Origin: Vicia villosa
Lineage: Eukaryota > Streptophyta > Magnoliopsida > Fabales > Fabaceae
Assembly: GCF_029867415.1 (NCBI RefSeq)
Contig: NW_026705210.1
Span: 310,001 to 374,000, forward strand
DNA: 64,000 bases
Direction of reading: 5' to 3'
Below the pieces are notes generated by a model. That model searched no databases. It was not told where the DNA came from and saw only the letters and a program-made list of their open reading frames with translations. Of the stretch, positions 20,598 through 32,552 are shown in pieces. Within the stretch, counting starts at the first letter, position 1. Each line of letters opens with the position of its first letter. A program made the position numbers and the translations under genes.

Positions 20598-23500
20598 TGG
20601 AGAAGATGCCTTCAACAAAGTATGAGATTGAAAAGTTCACCGGAGTGAATGATTTTGGTCTGTGGCGTTTGAAGATGAAAGCCCTACTAGTTCAGCATGG
20701 TTGCTTGGAAGCGTTGAAGGGAGAGGCAGCCATGAATTCTGAATTAACGGCAGCGGAGAAGACGAATATGATCGAGAAAGCACACAACGCAATTCTGTTG
20801 AGCCTTGGTGATAAGGTTCTCCGACAGGTATCAAAGGAGACGACAACATCAGGGTTATGGGTGAAATTTGAAAGTTTGTATATGACCAAATCGCTGGTAA
20901 ATCGACTCTACCTGAAGAAAGCTTTGTATTCATTCAAGATGATTGAAGACAAAGTGTTGGCTGAGCAATTGGATATGTTCAACAAGCCGATTCTTGATCT
21001 TGAAAATATTGATGTGAAGATCGATGATGAAGATCAAGCGTTGTTACTATTGTGCGTTTTGCCTCGAACACATGTTCACTTCAAAGAAACTCTCCTGTAT
21101 GGAAGGGAGTCCCTGACCTTTGAAGAAGTTTAATCAGCCTTGTATTCTAAGGACTTGAATGAACGAAAGGAGCATAAATCTTTGACTGTTGGTGAAGGTT
21201 TGGTTGTTAAAGGAAAATTCTTGCGAAAGGATGGTAAGTTCGACAAGAAGAAAGGCGAAAGCCAGTCGAAGTCTTACAATGGCGAAGCATCTGGAATTCG
21301 ATGCTATCATTGCAAGAAGGAGGTTCACACAAGAAAGGTGTGCCCTGAACGCCTGAAAGATCATGGAGGTAAAGATAATGGCAATGCAGCCAATGTTCAA
21401 GATGATTTCAAATCATCTGATGTCCTTGTGGTTTCGAGCAGTGACTCTAGGAAGGAGTGGATTAGGGATTCAGGTTTCACTTGGCACATGACTCCAAACA
21501 AAGACTTGTTCGAGGAATTATGTGATCAAGATGGTGGATCAGTACTGCTGGGAAACAACAAAGCTTGCAAGATTGCAGGTGTTGGATCTGTGAGATTCAA
21601 GTTCCATGATGAGTCAATAAGGTTGTTAACTGAAGTCAGGTATGTTCCTGATTTGAAGAGAAATCTGCTTTCTCTTGGTGAATTCGACAAGAAAGGATAT
21701 GTTTTCCAAGGAGAGAAAAATATCCTAAGAGTCATGAAAGGGTCGAAGGAAGTCTTAAGAGGCGTGAAGAAACAAGGCTTGTATACCCTTGAGGCTGAAG
21801 TTGTAAGTGGTTCGACAAATGTTGCATCCACGAAACCATTTTCGGAGACAGAAATCTGGCACATGAGATTGGGCCATGTCAGTGAAAGGGGTCTGGTCGA
21901 ATTAGGGAAACAAAATCTGCTTGGTGGAGACAAAGTCGAAAAGCTGAAGTTTTGTGAACCCTGTGTACTTGGAAAATCTTGCAGAGTGAAGTTCAACAAA
22001 GGCAAACAAAGAACACATGGATCCCTTGATTACATCCATGTTGATCTTTGGGGGGCTGCAAGGTGTGCATCACATTCTGGAGCGAGGTATTTCCTATCCA
22101 TAGTAGATGATTATTCCAGGAAGTTATGGGTATTCATCCAGATGACTAAGGATGAAACTTTTGAGAATTTCAAAAGTTAGAAGACTCTGGTCGAAAATCA
22201 GACTGGCAGGAAGGTCAAGAGGTTGAGAACCGATAATGGGGCATTCGATAGTTTTTGTGCGGCCTCTGGTATTGCAAGACACAGAACTACTGCAGGTACT
22301 CCACAGCAAAATGGTTTGGCTGAAAGGTTTAATCGAACTATTTTGGAAAGAGTCAGACGCATGTTGACTAGTGCAGGGTTAAAGAAGGTGTTCTGGGATG
22401 AGGCTGTTTCGACAACAACATATCTGATAAAGAGATGTCCTTTGACAGCGTTAGATATGAAGACACCTGAAGAAGTTTGGTCGGGACATCCACTAGATCT
22501 CGACAAACTGAGAGTATTTGGATGCGCAGCCTATGCTCACATTAGGCAAGACAAGGTCGGACCTAGAGCTCTAAAATGCATGTTCATGGGATACCCTGAA
22601 AGAGTCAAAGCTTATAGGCTATGGTGCCTAGAGCCAAGTCACAGAAGGTGTATCATAAGTAGATATGTAGTTTTCAATGAAGCAGAGATAACCTTCAAGA
22701 AAACTGATGATGATGGTCGAAGTGCAGAAGAGCTGGAACAGGTAGAGATTCCTATTGGGGTGGAGCAAGATGATGTTGAATTGCATATCCCTTATGAAGT
22801 CGAAGAAGAAGCAGAAGATGCTGAGGAAGTTGAGGAAATTGTCGATGACTACCTATTGTCAAGAGATAGGTCAAGAAGAGTCATCAAGCCACCTCAGGAA
22901 CTTGGGTATGCAGATCTTATAGCTTATGCATTAATCTCTGCCAGTGAGGTTCTTGATGATGAACCTAGAGATTATAAGGAAGTTATGAGGATTCAAAATA
23001 AGACCAAATGGCTGAAGGCAATGGATGATGAGATGAAATCTCTTCATGATAACCACACTTGGGAACTGATCAAGAAATCTGCTGGAGCAAGGTTAGTCAG
23101 TTGTAAATGGATTTTCAAAGTTAAGGAAGGAATTGAAGGAGTGACGTCAAAAAGATAGAAGGCAAGGTTGGTCGCAAGGGGTTTCACTCAGAAAGAAGGT
23201 GTCGACTTCAATGATGTGTTTTCTCCTGTTGTGAAGCATATGTCCATTCGAATGTTGCTTGCCATCGTGGCACAGTTCGACCTTGAACTGAAACAAATGG
23301 ATGTGAAGACTGCGTTCTTGTATGGTGATCTAGATGAAATAATCCTGATGAGGCAACCTGAAGGGTATGTCGAAAAGGGGAAGGAAGATTATGCGTGCAA
23401 GCTAAAGAGATCTTTATATGGGCTGAAACAATCTCCTCGACAGTGGAATAGGAGATTCGACAAGTTCATGGCACGCATAAGTTTCATTAGAAGTCAGTTC

Positions 23501-24534
23501 GACCACTGTGTTTACTTCAGATTTTGACCTGGTAATTCATTTGTTATTTTGTTGCTTTATGTGGATGATATTCTCATAGCAAGCAACAATGTCGAAGATG
23601 TGATGAGGGTGAAGGCTGAACTCAATAAGGAGTTCGATATGAAGGATCTGGGAGCTGCTTCCAGGATTCTTGGAATTGACATTCGAAGAGATAGAAAGAA
23701 GTCGAAGTTATGCTTGTCTCAAGAGGCATATCTACGAAAGATTCTTGAAAAGTTTGGTATGTCGAATTCGAAGCCAGTTGTGACTCCAATAAACCCTCAA
23801 TTCAAGCTGAGTATTGATCAGTGTCCCAATACTAATGTCGAAAGAGCCTATATGAACAACATCCCATATATTAATATAGTTGGTTCTTTGATGTATGCTA
23901 TGGTCTGTACTAGACCCGACATATCATATGCAGTAAGTCTTGTAAGCAAGTATATGGCAAATCCTGGAAAGGCTCACTGGCAAGCATTGAAGTGGATTTT
24001 AAGGTACATAAATGGGTCTCTGAACAGGGTCCTAATTTATGGTGGAGCCTTGGGTGAAGATAGTAAAGCAGTAATCAAAGGATATGCCGACTCTGATTAT
24101 GCAGATTGTATGGATTCCAGAAAATCTATTTCTGGATATGTTTTCACTATGTTTTTCACAACAATTAGTTGGAAAGCAACACTTCAGAAGGTTGTTGCTT
24201 TATCAACCACTGAAGCGGAGTATATTGTGCTAACTGAAGCTGTAAAAGAAGCATTGGGGCTTGAAGGTTTTGCTAAGGAGCTGAAACTTCAAGGTAAAGG
24301 TATCATTGTTAAATGTGATAGTTAAAGTTCAATACACCTGTCGAAGAACTCAGCTTATCGTGAGCGAACTAAGCACATTGATGTGAGGCTGCATTTCGTC
24401 AGAGGAGTAATCGAGCATGGAGAAGTCCAAGTGCTGAAGGTTTCGACTGAGGACAATGCATCTGATATGATCACCAAGACATTGCCGAGTTGCAAGTTTT
24501 TCCACTGTATGCAGTTGATAAAGCTGCATGAATA
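20591..24534 (+). pseudogene. Copia gag-pol with five nonsense codons and no frameshift
   Basis: One frame runs from ATG 20591 (or ATG 20606) to TAA at 24532-24534, broken only by stops at 21131, 22178, 23156, 23525 and 24323. Domains in order: gag (YEIEKFTGVNDFGLWRLKM; LYMTKSLVNRLYLKKALY), zinc knuckle CYHCKKEVHTRKVC near residue 240, protease (RDSGFTWHM), the HHCC region (WHMRLGHVS ... CEPC), integrase core (VDLWG, RTDNG, NGLAERFNRT), RT (QMDVKTAFLYGD, YVDDILIAS), RNase H (GYADSDYAD, STTEAEYI, RERTKHIDVRLHFVR). At least 21131 and 24323 fit CAA to TAA, and 22178 fits TGG to TAG. As it stands no full polyprotein can be made. Confidence 0.93.
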
Positions 24535-24572
24535 AAGCTAGTTTGTTCCCTTGATGTTGTAGAGTTAGGTCT

Positions 24573-24584
24573 AAGGTGGAGATT
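24573..24584 (+). promoter_or_regulatory. Polypurine tract of Tork-like copia
   Basis: AAGGTGGAGATT immediately before the right LTR start TGTGAG. Confidence 0.8.
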
Positions 24585-25029
24585 TGTGAGATATTGGATC
24601 GAACTATAGTATGGTCGAAGGGTAGCTTCTTGATTCGACAAGATTAAGGATGAAGTCGAAGGTTGTTCACATGCTTGTGTCGAAGATGCTAGGGTTGTTT
24701 GCATGTTAAATTAGGTTTTAGTGTTTAAACCCTAATTTGTTAAGTTAGCTTGTTTATTAAGTTGGCTTGTGTAACGGGCCTTGTGGAAAAAGCCCATTAG
24801 TAAGTATGTTAGGTTTTATTATAAATAGCATACTAGTCTCTCATTACTGTACACAACAAATCCTAATTTAGAGTGAGAGAGGTTATTTATTATTCTTGTA
24901 AACTTGTAATCTTGTTTTCTAAGAGAAAGTAAAAGAATAGAAGTTATAACCAAATTCTTGTGTTCTTCTTTTTATTTGTTCTTTATTTCCCTTGCATTAT
25001 ACTTTGTTCTTGGCATTGAATTCACAACA
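24585..25029 (+). repeat. 3' LTR of Tork-like copia
   Basis: 445 bp; matches the 5' LTR at about 96% by eye and is followed by the target duplication GTTGG. Confidence 0.94.
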
Positions 25030-25357
25030 GTTGGGATGGTTGTTGGTTGTAGGTTTGCTGAGAGGGTTCGTGTAAATTGTACGGGTCAGACACAAACGGA
25101 TCAGGCGTGGTAACCGATCTATACCAACTCATATATTCTTCAATTGGTTTCATGGGAAATAGGGCATCGGGGATCCGTAGAGCAAGTTGGTGACACCTCT
25201 TCCACATCTCACGACACTCTGGAGCGAAGTCTTTCCAACTCTGAACATTCCATTGGTGGTTCACTCTACGGAGATGTCATTGGCCCAAAGACGCCGGGGG
25301 AGCCGGGATTTCCTGACGCATGCCGAACTGAAGTTTCGCACGGTCACTGTGGTGCAT
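25030..25357 (-). pseudogene. Plant mobile domain (PMD) gene fragment (right of copia insertion)
   Basis: The minus strand reads MHHSDRAKLQFGMRQEIP, a TGA at 25279-25277 where a Trp is expected, HLRRVNHQWNVQSWKDF, APECREMWKRC and IEEYMSWYRSV. This is the C-terminal part of a plant mobile domain of the MAIN / PP7-long-form-like family, often carried by MULEs. It continues at 20133 once the copia is removed. The fragment is non-functional because of the TGA, the copia insertion and the missing N-terminal part. Whether it came from a MULE or from a host MAIN-like gene is not settled by the sequence. Confidence 0.7.
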
Positions 25358-26214
25358 CTCTATATTATTGTATCATATGATAGTTATTTTTGTAGTTCAA
25401 GTTGGAGACCCATGCATGGTCTCCATTAAAATTGCATGGGAAAAAATATTTAATATATTATTTGAAAGATGTTTGATATTTAAAATATAATTCTTAGATT
25501 ATGAATAATTTAGTAGTAATACATCCTTTTGTCGAAGGTGATTCAAAAATTGACAATACATCACGATATTTCTCCTAAAGTTTTTGCTGTAAACCATCTC
25601 TTTAACACATAACCTTAAAAACATGAGAGAAAACAAATTATAGTACTATATCCATATCCTGCCTATTGTCATCTATGTACATCTATGTACATGCAGCATA
25701 GTTGGGGTAGCTTCACATAAGAGTTGTATTTAGTTTTAGATATAATGTTGTTCAATCATAGACCAATAACTTCAATATTACATCGCATCAATCGCAGGAT
25801 TAGTAACAATTTGAAAAATAGTATAACTTGAACTAACAAAACATTGCTGAAAAGAAATAGTCTACTTTGATAGATTAGTAGCAACAAAATATAATATGAT
25901 TTATACGAAGAAGCAAAATAACTACAAACAAATGGAATATGGTTTAAATGATACTTGCTTATAAATACATGCTAAACCATCCTTCTTATGAGCAAAATGG
26001 CAATATTTTTACGGAAGTCATCTTCGATTTAAAGATGTATTTTCTAACAAAATTTTTTGAACAAAATAAAGATGGTTCACTTACAAAATGCTAAAATATG
26101 TGTATAAAAAATAAATCTAAATATAGAAATCCGGAATTTAAGAACATTTTATAATTTTAACCGCTGATGAACACCCTGTAAAGTGGGATATTTAAAGGCT
26201 CAATCCCTTAGCCC
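25358..26214. other. AT-rich DNA without recognised genes
   Basis: No gene is seen. A TGTACATCTA duplication occurs near 25673-25692 and MULE-style CATCTTCGATTTAAAGATGTAT near 26018-26042. Confidence 0.5.
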
Positions 26215-27505
26215 ACCGTTTCTCTCTCATTTTATCAATTTTTTTTCAAAGCCCCCTCCAACTTCTCAATTTATTGTACCAGATCATTTTCCACTGTATT
26301 TTTAATTTGTGGGAGTTGTAGAAAATGACATTATAATGTGGAGAGATTGTCATTATTTTTCATAATGGCCTTTAATAATTTTTAGAAATGAACACAGTAA
26401 CTGGAATATTTTAATTGTGTATTTAGTTTATTTTTGAGAATATCTTATCTCACTCTATTCTCACACCATGAGGTTGTCAATTTTGCCATTATGCTTTTAA
26501 GTATATCTTCGGAAGTATTTTTTTAATTTTCCGTTGATTTGTTTCGTAAATACATCTATGTAATTTTTTTTAACTGAATTATTTGTAAATTTTCTCAAAT
26601 GTTTTCCAATTTAAAATACTTTCATAAATACATCTTCGAAAAAACCTAAATTAAAAAAAAATGCTTTCGAAAGTATATCTACAAAAACATGAGACATAAA
26701 TATAATTACACCAAATACCCAAAAATATTATAGAGGAGATTGTAATACTTCACAAGCTTCATATTTATACAATTAGCTCATTTAGTGGTCACTTCAACTT
26801 CTACTATTAAAATTTTAATTGTCATAACTTTTGCATTTATGTCCCTATTAATTTAATTTAATTAAATAGATATTTTTATTCAATAGTTGTTATTTTCGTT
26901 TGATAAATGTAAGGTTAATAATAATTAAATAGTTGGTTGAATATATTTTTAGTCTTTATAAATATTAAATTTTATTTTTAGTCCCTATAAAAGTAAATGA
27001 CATGTTTTGGTGTCTACAAAATTATTATGAACGTAGTTTTAGTCCTTATTGTTAAACGAATATGTATTTTTGAATGATGTTTAGAACGTTTTAAAAAGTT
27101 TCGTGAAAAAAAAATTAAAAATTTGATTTCTAAGTAGAATTTTTCATTACTTTTATGAATGTCTTTTGAAATTTGAAAAATTCTTATTTAATTCTTATTA
27201 TTTTAAGAAATTTTAAAATTTGGTCAATAAATATTTTACATTATTCTAAACATATTTAAAAAATTGCTAAAAAAATTAAAAATTAAAGAATAATTAAACA
27301 ATTTTCAAAATTTTAAAAAATAACAAAGACTAAAACTGTATGCATAAAAATTTTAGAATGACCATTCATTGAAGGAACATTTTTTAGGGACTAAAATTAA
27401 ATATTAATTTATTTATAGAAACGAAAAACATATTTAACCCTTAAATAATTAACTAATTACTATAACTTTCATTTATAATTAGTAATTTCAATACAAAACT
27501 CTAAA
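26215..27505 (+). mobile_element. MULE-region repeat, copy 2 (internally deleted)
   Basis: Its outer parts match the edges of 14140-17285 in order and orientation, but the transposase fragments and all three MITEs of copy 1 are absent. A different MITE (26934-27440) lies near the right end. It looks like a non-autonomous deletion derivative or a segmental duplicate. Confidence 0.6.
26934..27440. mobile_element. MITE-like element, family 3 (about 507 bp)
   Basis: Ends are GGTTGAATATATTTTTAG and, reverse-complemented, GGGTTAAATATGTTTTTCG; both then carry TATAAATA and TTTTAGTCCCT. Flanks TTAAATAGT (26925-26933) and TTAAATAAT (27441-27449) form a 9-bp target duplication with one mismatch. Copy 1 of the host repeat has an uninterrupted TTAAATAATTAATTAGTTAT at the matching place (about 17201), an empty site. 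Confidence 0.82.
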
Positions 27506-27690
27506 TCAAAATATTAGAATTAATTTTTAAAATTATCTTTACTATTTTTCTCTTAGTAAAACACAACTTTAATAGCCAAACCAACAAGCATTACACATAT
27601 CATAGTCAATTAAAATAAGTCATACTCTATACATAGTTTAAAAGCGGTTCTAATGGAAAAATCAGAAAACTACATAGTCATGAGAGACAT
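27506..27690. other. Short AT-rich flank before Ogre A
   Basis: No feature is recognised. GACAT at 27686-27690 would be the target duplication of Ogre A if its LTR ends at 27691; the partner is outside the window. Confidence 0.4.
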
Positions 27691-30474
27691 TGTCGCACGC
27701 TCGCGAAAAATGAACAGAGTCGCCACCAATATATTTATCCCATAAGGGAAAGGAATATCAGAAAACCTAGCAAAGGGTAAGAACAAGGTCTTGCGACCAG
27801 AGAATCTAGGTACGGGAGTCGGTTACGCAAGGGGAAGGTACTAGCACCCCTCACGCCCATCGTACTCGATGGTATCCACCTATGTTTATTTTTATCTAAA
27901 GGGTGTGTACTATGTCTATGTCTAAATGCGAATGAATGCAGAATGTAGGGAAAATAAAGAATTATACTCGCACGGGCCCTACCCCGCTGCCTACGTATCC
28001 TTTTCTGAAGTAATACCTCCGTCCTACTCGATTTTCGCAGTAGATTATGGATCTATCATTAGTTTCCCTTATCTCTCATTCTATCATGCTAACCGAAGTG
28101 ATATTTTAAACCTAAACCTACAAAAATTCATCTAAAATCAACACCAGACAGAACCTTACACTCATTTTTATGCATAGAACTCTAATCAATGGTTTAAACA
28201 ATCAGGTAAATCCATACTCAAGAAATCGAACTCATCACTCAACGATTCAAAGTTATACAAAGCAAACATCATCTATCTCATACGGTAATGCTAACATGCT
28301 CAAGAGGTTCAAAGTGGTTACCTGTTTAGGATCTTGGACTACAAACGCAAAGAATACTCTGCTCCTTACTAGATCTTGATGAGGACGGCGCTGATGATTC
28401 TATGAGGACGATGATGACGATCCGGTGATAGCAACAAGAAGCATATGATGATGATGAATCTTTGACGATGATGACGGTGCTGTGATGATCACGGGGGCAG
28501 AATATCCATGCTGTGACTCTTATGAAGGTGGTGAAAGGGAGAGGCTTGTTGCTATGCTGGAGGTTGCGATCTAGAGATGATGAAGGTGAACGAAGTTGGT
28601 TCAATGGTGGAGATGAAGGTAGTTGTTGAAGGTTTTTCAGTTATGGAGTTTGTTGAGGGTTTGTAACAAACTTTTTGGGAGAGAGAGATAGTAGAGGAAG
28701 GTGAGAGGAATGAAGTGTGAGAGCGTGAAAGAAAAAATGAATGTGTGTGTTGTGATTTGTGAAGCGTCTGGTTTTATATAGTGTAGGATTACATGGAAGT
28801 TATGGTGTGCATGAGTGTAGCATAGTGTTTCCTCAAGGATTAATGAATCAAGGATTGTGTAGCTATGGTAAGTTTCTTTTGCCTTTCATGTTGTAGCTTT
28901 CTTGCATGGGCTTATATGGAATGAAGCTTGGGTGAATAATGTAAAGAGAGGGTGAGAGTTTCCTTTTGGTTTCATAATGAAGTGCATGGCTTTGAAACTT
29001 TACAACTCAATAATCCCATGACCATTTTACGTGAAATTGAGGCCAAGTGAAAGATGGGATATGTTTGAACATACTTCATGTTGGAATTAGCTTGAGATGT
29101 TGTTTAGAAACTCTTCAAAATTGCCTTGGAACATGATGATGCATAACTTGTGTGAATGCTTGTATGCGTGACCTAATTTTGGCTTGTAGCCTTGGCAAGA
29201 CATGACTTGGTCAGGGAGCAAATTTGAGTCTTCTTACTTTGACCGATACATGACCAACTACTACACTCTGTGGCTTATTGAAAAGAGGGCCTGGCAAGGA
29301 GTAGATTTATACCACATTTGAATCAAGTGGATGCTTGAATCTCTCTAAATTCGGACTCGTATATGGCACGCCACCTGTTTGCAAAAATGCTGGCGCATGA
29401 CCTAGATTTGTGCCCAGCCAAATGTCACAAGATAACTTCGTGAGGGTGTGACTTTGGAACCTCGTAGGTGGTTCAATACCCACCCAATTAATTTTCTTTT
29501 TGGCTCGTTGCATACATGGCATGGAGGAGGAGATGATAGTACCATGTTTGCACCTGATGGGTCTTTGTGTTTTCTTATAATTGGCTTCAAAATTGGCACG
29601 CCACGTGCTCAATGAAATGTGTCGCGTATGACCAGAAATGTGCCCAGCTTCATGACTTGATTCAGATGGAAATCTTTACTTTCAAACCCTAATAACTCTT
29701 CAACCAAGCTTCAAATGGAAAAGTGTCCAACTACAAAGTTGCTCCCCTTCATTAAAGGAACAACTTTGATGTTGGATATTTTTCCAAATAATGCTATTTG
29801 CCACGTGTAAATCAGTGTTAAAGTGGGCTGCTCATCATGCTTTTTAAGAACCAAAAATTTTTCTAAGTATAAAAACTTCCATTTTTGATTTTTTTTTCTA
29901 TTTTTGGCAACTTTTGTCAAACTCCCGATTTTATCCGTTCTTTGACTTTTCTCGATCGATTTTTCACCAAAAGTCAATATTTGAGTGATAGACCCGATTT
30001 TGACCCAAAAGTCAACTGTTCTGATTCTTCTCCGATCTTATTAAAATCCCCGATTAATCAGTTTCTAAACCATGGAAATCGACTGAACGCCTCCACACAG
30101 TCATCATACCATCACTCCTCATAAAATCAGCTCTTGATCAGTGTTTCGACCGAAAAGTCGACTGCGTTGACTTTGGTCAAGAAACCTTAATTCAGGATAA
30201 TCGGACGAACAACAAGCTTGTATTTTCTAATCAATGCTCTGACTTGAAGGTAAGAAACCCGGATTCAAGAATACCCTTAGAAGGATAATGCCCCAAGACC
30301 GGACCTCGGATCTTTATATTTACTCAGAAGTTCTTTGTACTAGGAGCTCCTTTCTTGTCTCTTTTTGGAACAGTAACCATGATATGAATGCATGGATTGG
30401 GCCATGACCTAAATGATGTATGTATATGGATTGTAAGCCAGATAAATAGGGTAGGACAAATTTGGGGTATGACA
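27691..30474 (-). repeat. 3' LTR of Ogre A
   Basis: On the minus strand it starts at 30474 with TGTCATACCCCAAATTTGTC, next to the polypurine tract. The far end is placed at 27691 (…GCGTGCGACA), which leaves a TGGTGGCGACTCTG segment about 20-30 nt inside the LTR end, as in element B; this end is an estimate. Related in order of motifs to the LTR at 61268 but clearly diverged. A likely TATA box is at 28773-28780. Short open frames here look non-coding. Confidence 0.72.
28773..28780 (-). promoter_or_regulatory. TATA box in Ogre A LTR
   Basis: TATATAAA on the minus strand, about 1.7 kb from the LTR start, similar in position to the TATA box of the other Ogre-like LTRs here. Confidence 0.5.
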
Positions 30475-30490
30475 ACTGCCCCTATTTAAT
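30475..30490 (-). promoter_or_regulatory. Polypurine tract of Ogre A
   Basis: The minus strand reads TTAAATAGGGGCAGT directly before the LTR start TGTCATACC. Element B has AATAGGGGCAAC in the same place. Confidence 0.8.
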
Positions 30491-30806
30491 CATCTTAAAT
30501 CTGAAGGTGAGATTGGCGTTAGCCTTTCGAACATTCGAGGTGGAAGAAGATTAAATATCAAGGTACCAGAAATTTGTCCTAAAGAGAACATGGTGTAAGT
30601 GTTATCCTTATTTTTTGTTTTGATATCTGCTGGGGAAAGAGAATTTTTTGTTTTTTCTGGTGGAAGAATTTACAGTGAGTAATTGGATCTGAATGGTGGT
30701 AGCTTGTAACATAGCCCAAGTGCCAATACAAGGTTCTTCAAAGGAGGTGATTGACGTATGTGATAGTGACTGGAAAAGAATTAGATTTGACAGAAGGATA
30801 AGGTAA

Positions 30807-31412
30807 CATAGACGAATGTTTTAGGAGAGATATATACGAATATCGAGAGAGTAACACAGACGAGTGTTTGAACAAATACAGACGAGTATCGAAAGAAGAT
30901 ACAGACGAGCATCGAGGAATAACGCAGACGAGTGTTGGATCCATACAGACGAGTATCGAGAAGAGACATAGACGAGCATCAAGGAATAACACAGACGAGT
31001 GTTGGGTCAATACAGACGAGTATTGAAAAGAGATACATACGAGCATCAAGGAATAACACAGACGAGTGTTGGGTCAATACAGACGAGTATTGAAAAGAGA
31101 TACATACGAGCATCAAGGAATAACACAGACGAGTGTTGGGTTAATATAGACGAGTATCGAAAAGAGATACAGACGAGTAACCAAAGAACGACACGGACGA
31201 GTGTTTGACTCAATACAGACGAGTATTGACGAAAGATACAGACGAACATCAGGGACGACACAGACGAGTGTTTAACCCAATACATACGAGTATCGAAAGA
31301 AGATATAAACGAGTATCAAAAGAATGACACAAACGAGTGTTTGAGTGAATACAGACGAGTATCGAAGGGGGACACGGACGAGTGTCAAAGAATAACACAG
31401 ACGAGTGTTTGA
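30807..31412 (-). repeat. Minisatellite in Ogre A 3' UTR with 67-bp higher-order unit
   Basis: The motif CAGACGAGT or a near variant recurs about every 22 bp for 600 bp. Three successive subunits form a 67-bp higher-order unit in the middle: GAGCATCAAGGAATAAC occurs at 30974, 31041 and 31108. Copies toward the edges are more diverged. Confidence 0.9.
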
Positions 31413-32552
31413 AGAGCTATACACAGTGATATACTTGATTGATGGACTCACTGGGGATTGAGGATACCAGGTGTCGGCACCGTGGTTTGAGGGGATTTAT
31501 AATGTGATAACAGATATCAATCGGGATTTGTAAGGATAACATTTCTATGGGGATGGGTCATTGTCTTAATTAAGTGTTGATTCTGATTATTTGGCTTATG
31601 CTTCGTATGCATGTTTGGGTTTTGTATGGCGTAACGGTCCACCTTGATGGATATGCTACGCTTTGAGGATGCTATGTTATATGCAAAATGCTATATGCAG
31701 AATGCCAAATAAAGGCCTTGGTGAGATAGTGGAGCAGGATCATTGGGGTCCGTTGCTTATTTTCTTGGAACGCCAATACGAGTGGGCGTTGGAAACCTTA
31801 CAGTACCAAAGGTTGTTGGCCACTGCATTGAGAGTTGGACTGTAACTTCGTTGGGGATGAAGTGGCTCCGCCTGACTTTCCCTACATCTCGTACCGCTCA
31901 GGGATTACGATCCTGAAGGACTCTTCTTTGTCTGCCGCATGGAGGAAAGGATATGGGCCTCTCTAGGTGCCCTACGCTTACCAATACTGATGAATTACGC
32001 GCTTGAACTTTCACGCGGGATGATGACAACCTTAGTGATATGACATGAGTCAAGATGACCATTAGAACCTGCAGCTTGCACAGAAAAACAACGTTTGGAT
32101 GCAAATGGCGCCCCTTAGAGCACTTTTGTGTTTATGTAACATCATGTTTCGTTTTGATTTATGATTATTATTCCCCCACATTTTCAATGCAATGTTTAAT
32201 AACGAATTAAATCACACTTCGCATACGAAGAATGGAAAGTAACAAGGAAAGCTTTTTAGCAAAAGGATCATGTTATTGATGGTATGCCTATGAATAGGCT
32301 TTTGTACAAGGGAGCAACTCCTAAATGAGGTAGTTGCAAAGAAAAGGAAAATAAAACACAGGATGGCAAAGAGAAATGCTCGAATTTCCATTAAAACTGG
32401 TATTGCTACAGTTCCCATATCCTTGATCTTTTCAATGCTTTGCTTCAGAAGCGTAGTGGTTGCACCGATCTGTTCGTATGCCAAGGATGCGAAATGGTGT
32501 TTGTGAAGGATATTCAGACTGCAGCCTCTCGCTTTTAGTCCCTAACTTTTGC
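31413..32552 (-). other. 3' UTR of Ogre A
   Basis: Non-coding on the element strand. No terminal repeat or gene recognised apart from the hairpin array that follows pol. Short frames on either strand have no recognised domain. Confidence 0.55.

Larger units (their letters stand above)
20134..25029 (+). mobile_element. Complete Tork-like Ty1/copia retrotransposon
   Basis: LTRs of 447 and 445 bp (20134-20580, 24585-25029) begin TGTGAGATATTGG and end TTCACAACA. Perfect 5-bp target duplications GTTGG lie at 20129-20133 and 25030-25034. A PPT (AAGGTGGAGATT) precedes the right LTR. One gag-pol frame fills the interior. By eye the LTRs differ at about 17 sites plus small indels (about 4%), so the insertion is older than Ogre B. 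The gag sequence resembles the Tork/Tnt1 group. Confidence 0.95.

Noticed and set aside
28170..30124. Short open frames in the Ogre A LTR
   Set aside because: They lie in an LTR with no conserved domain and differ from the related LTR at 61268-64000.
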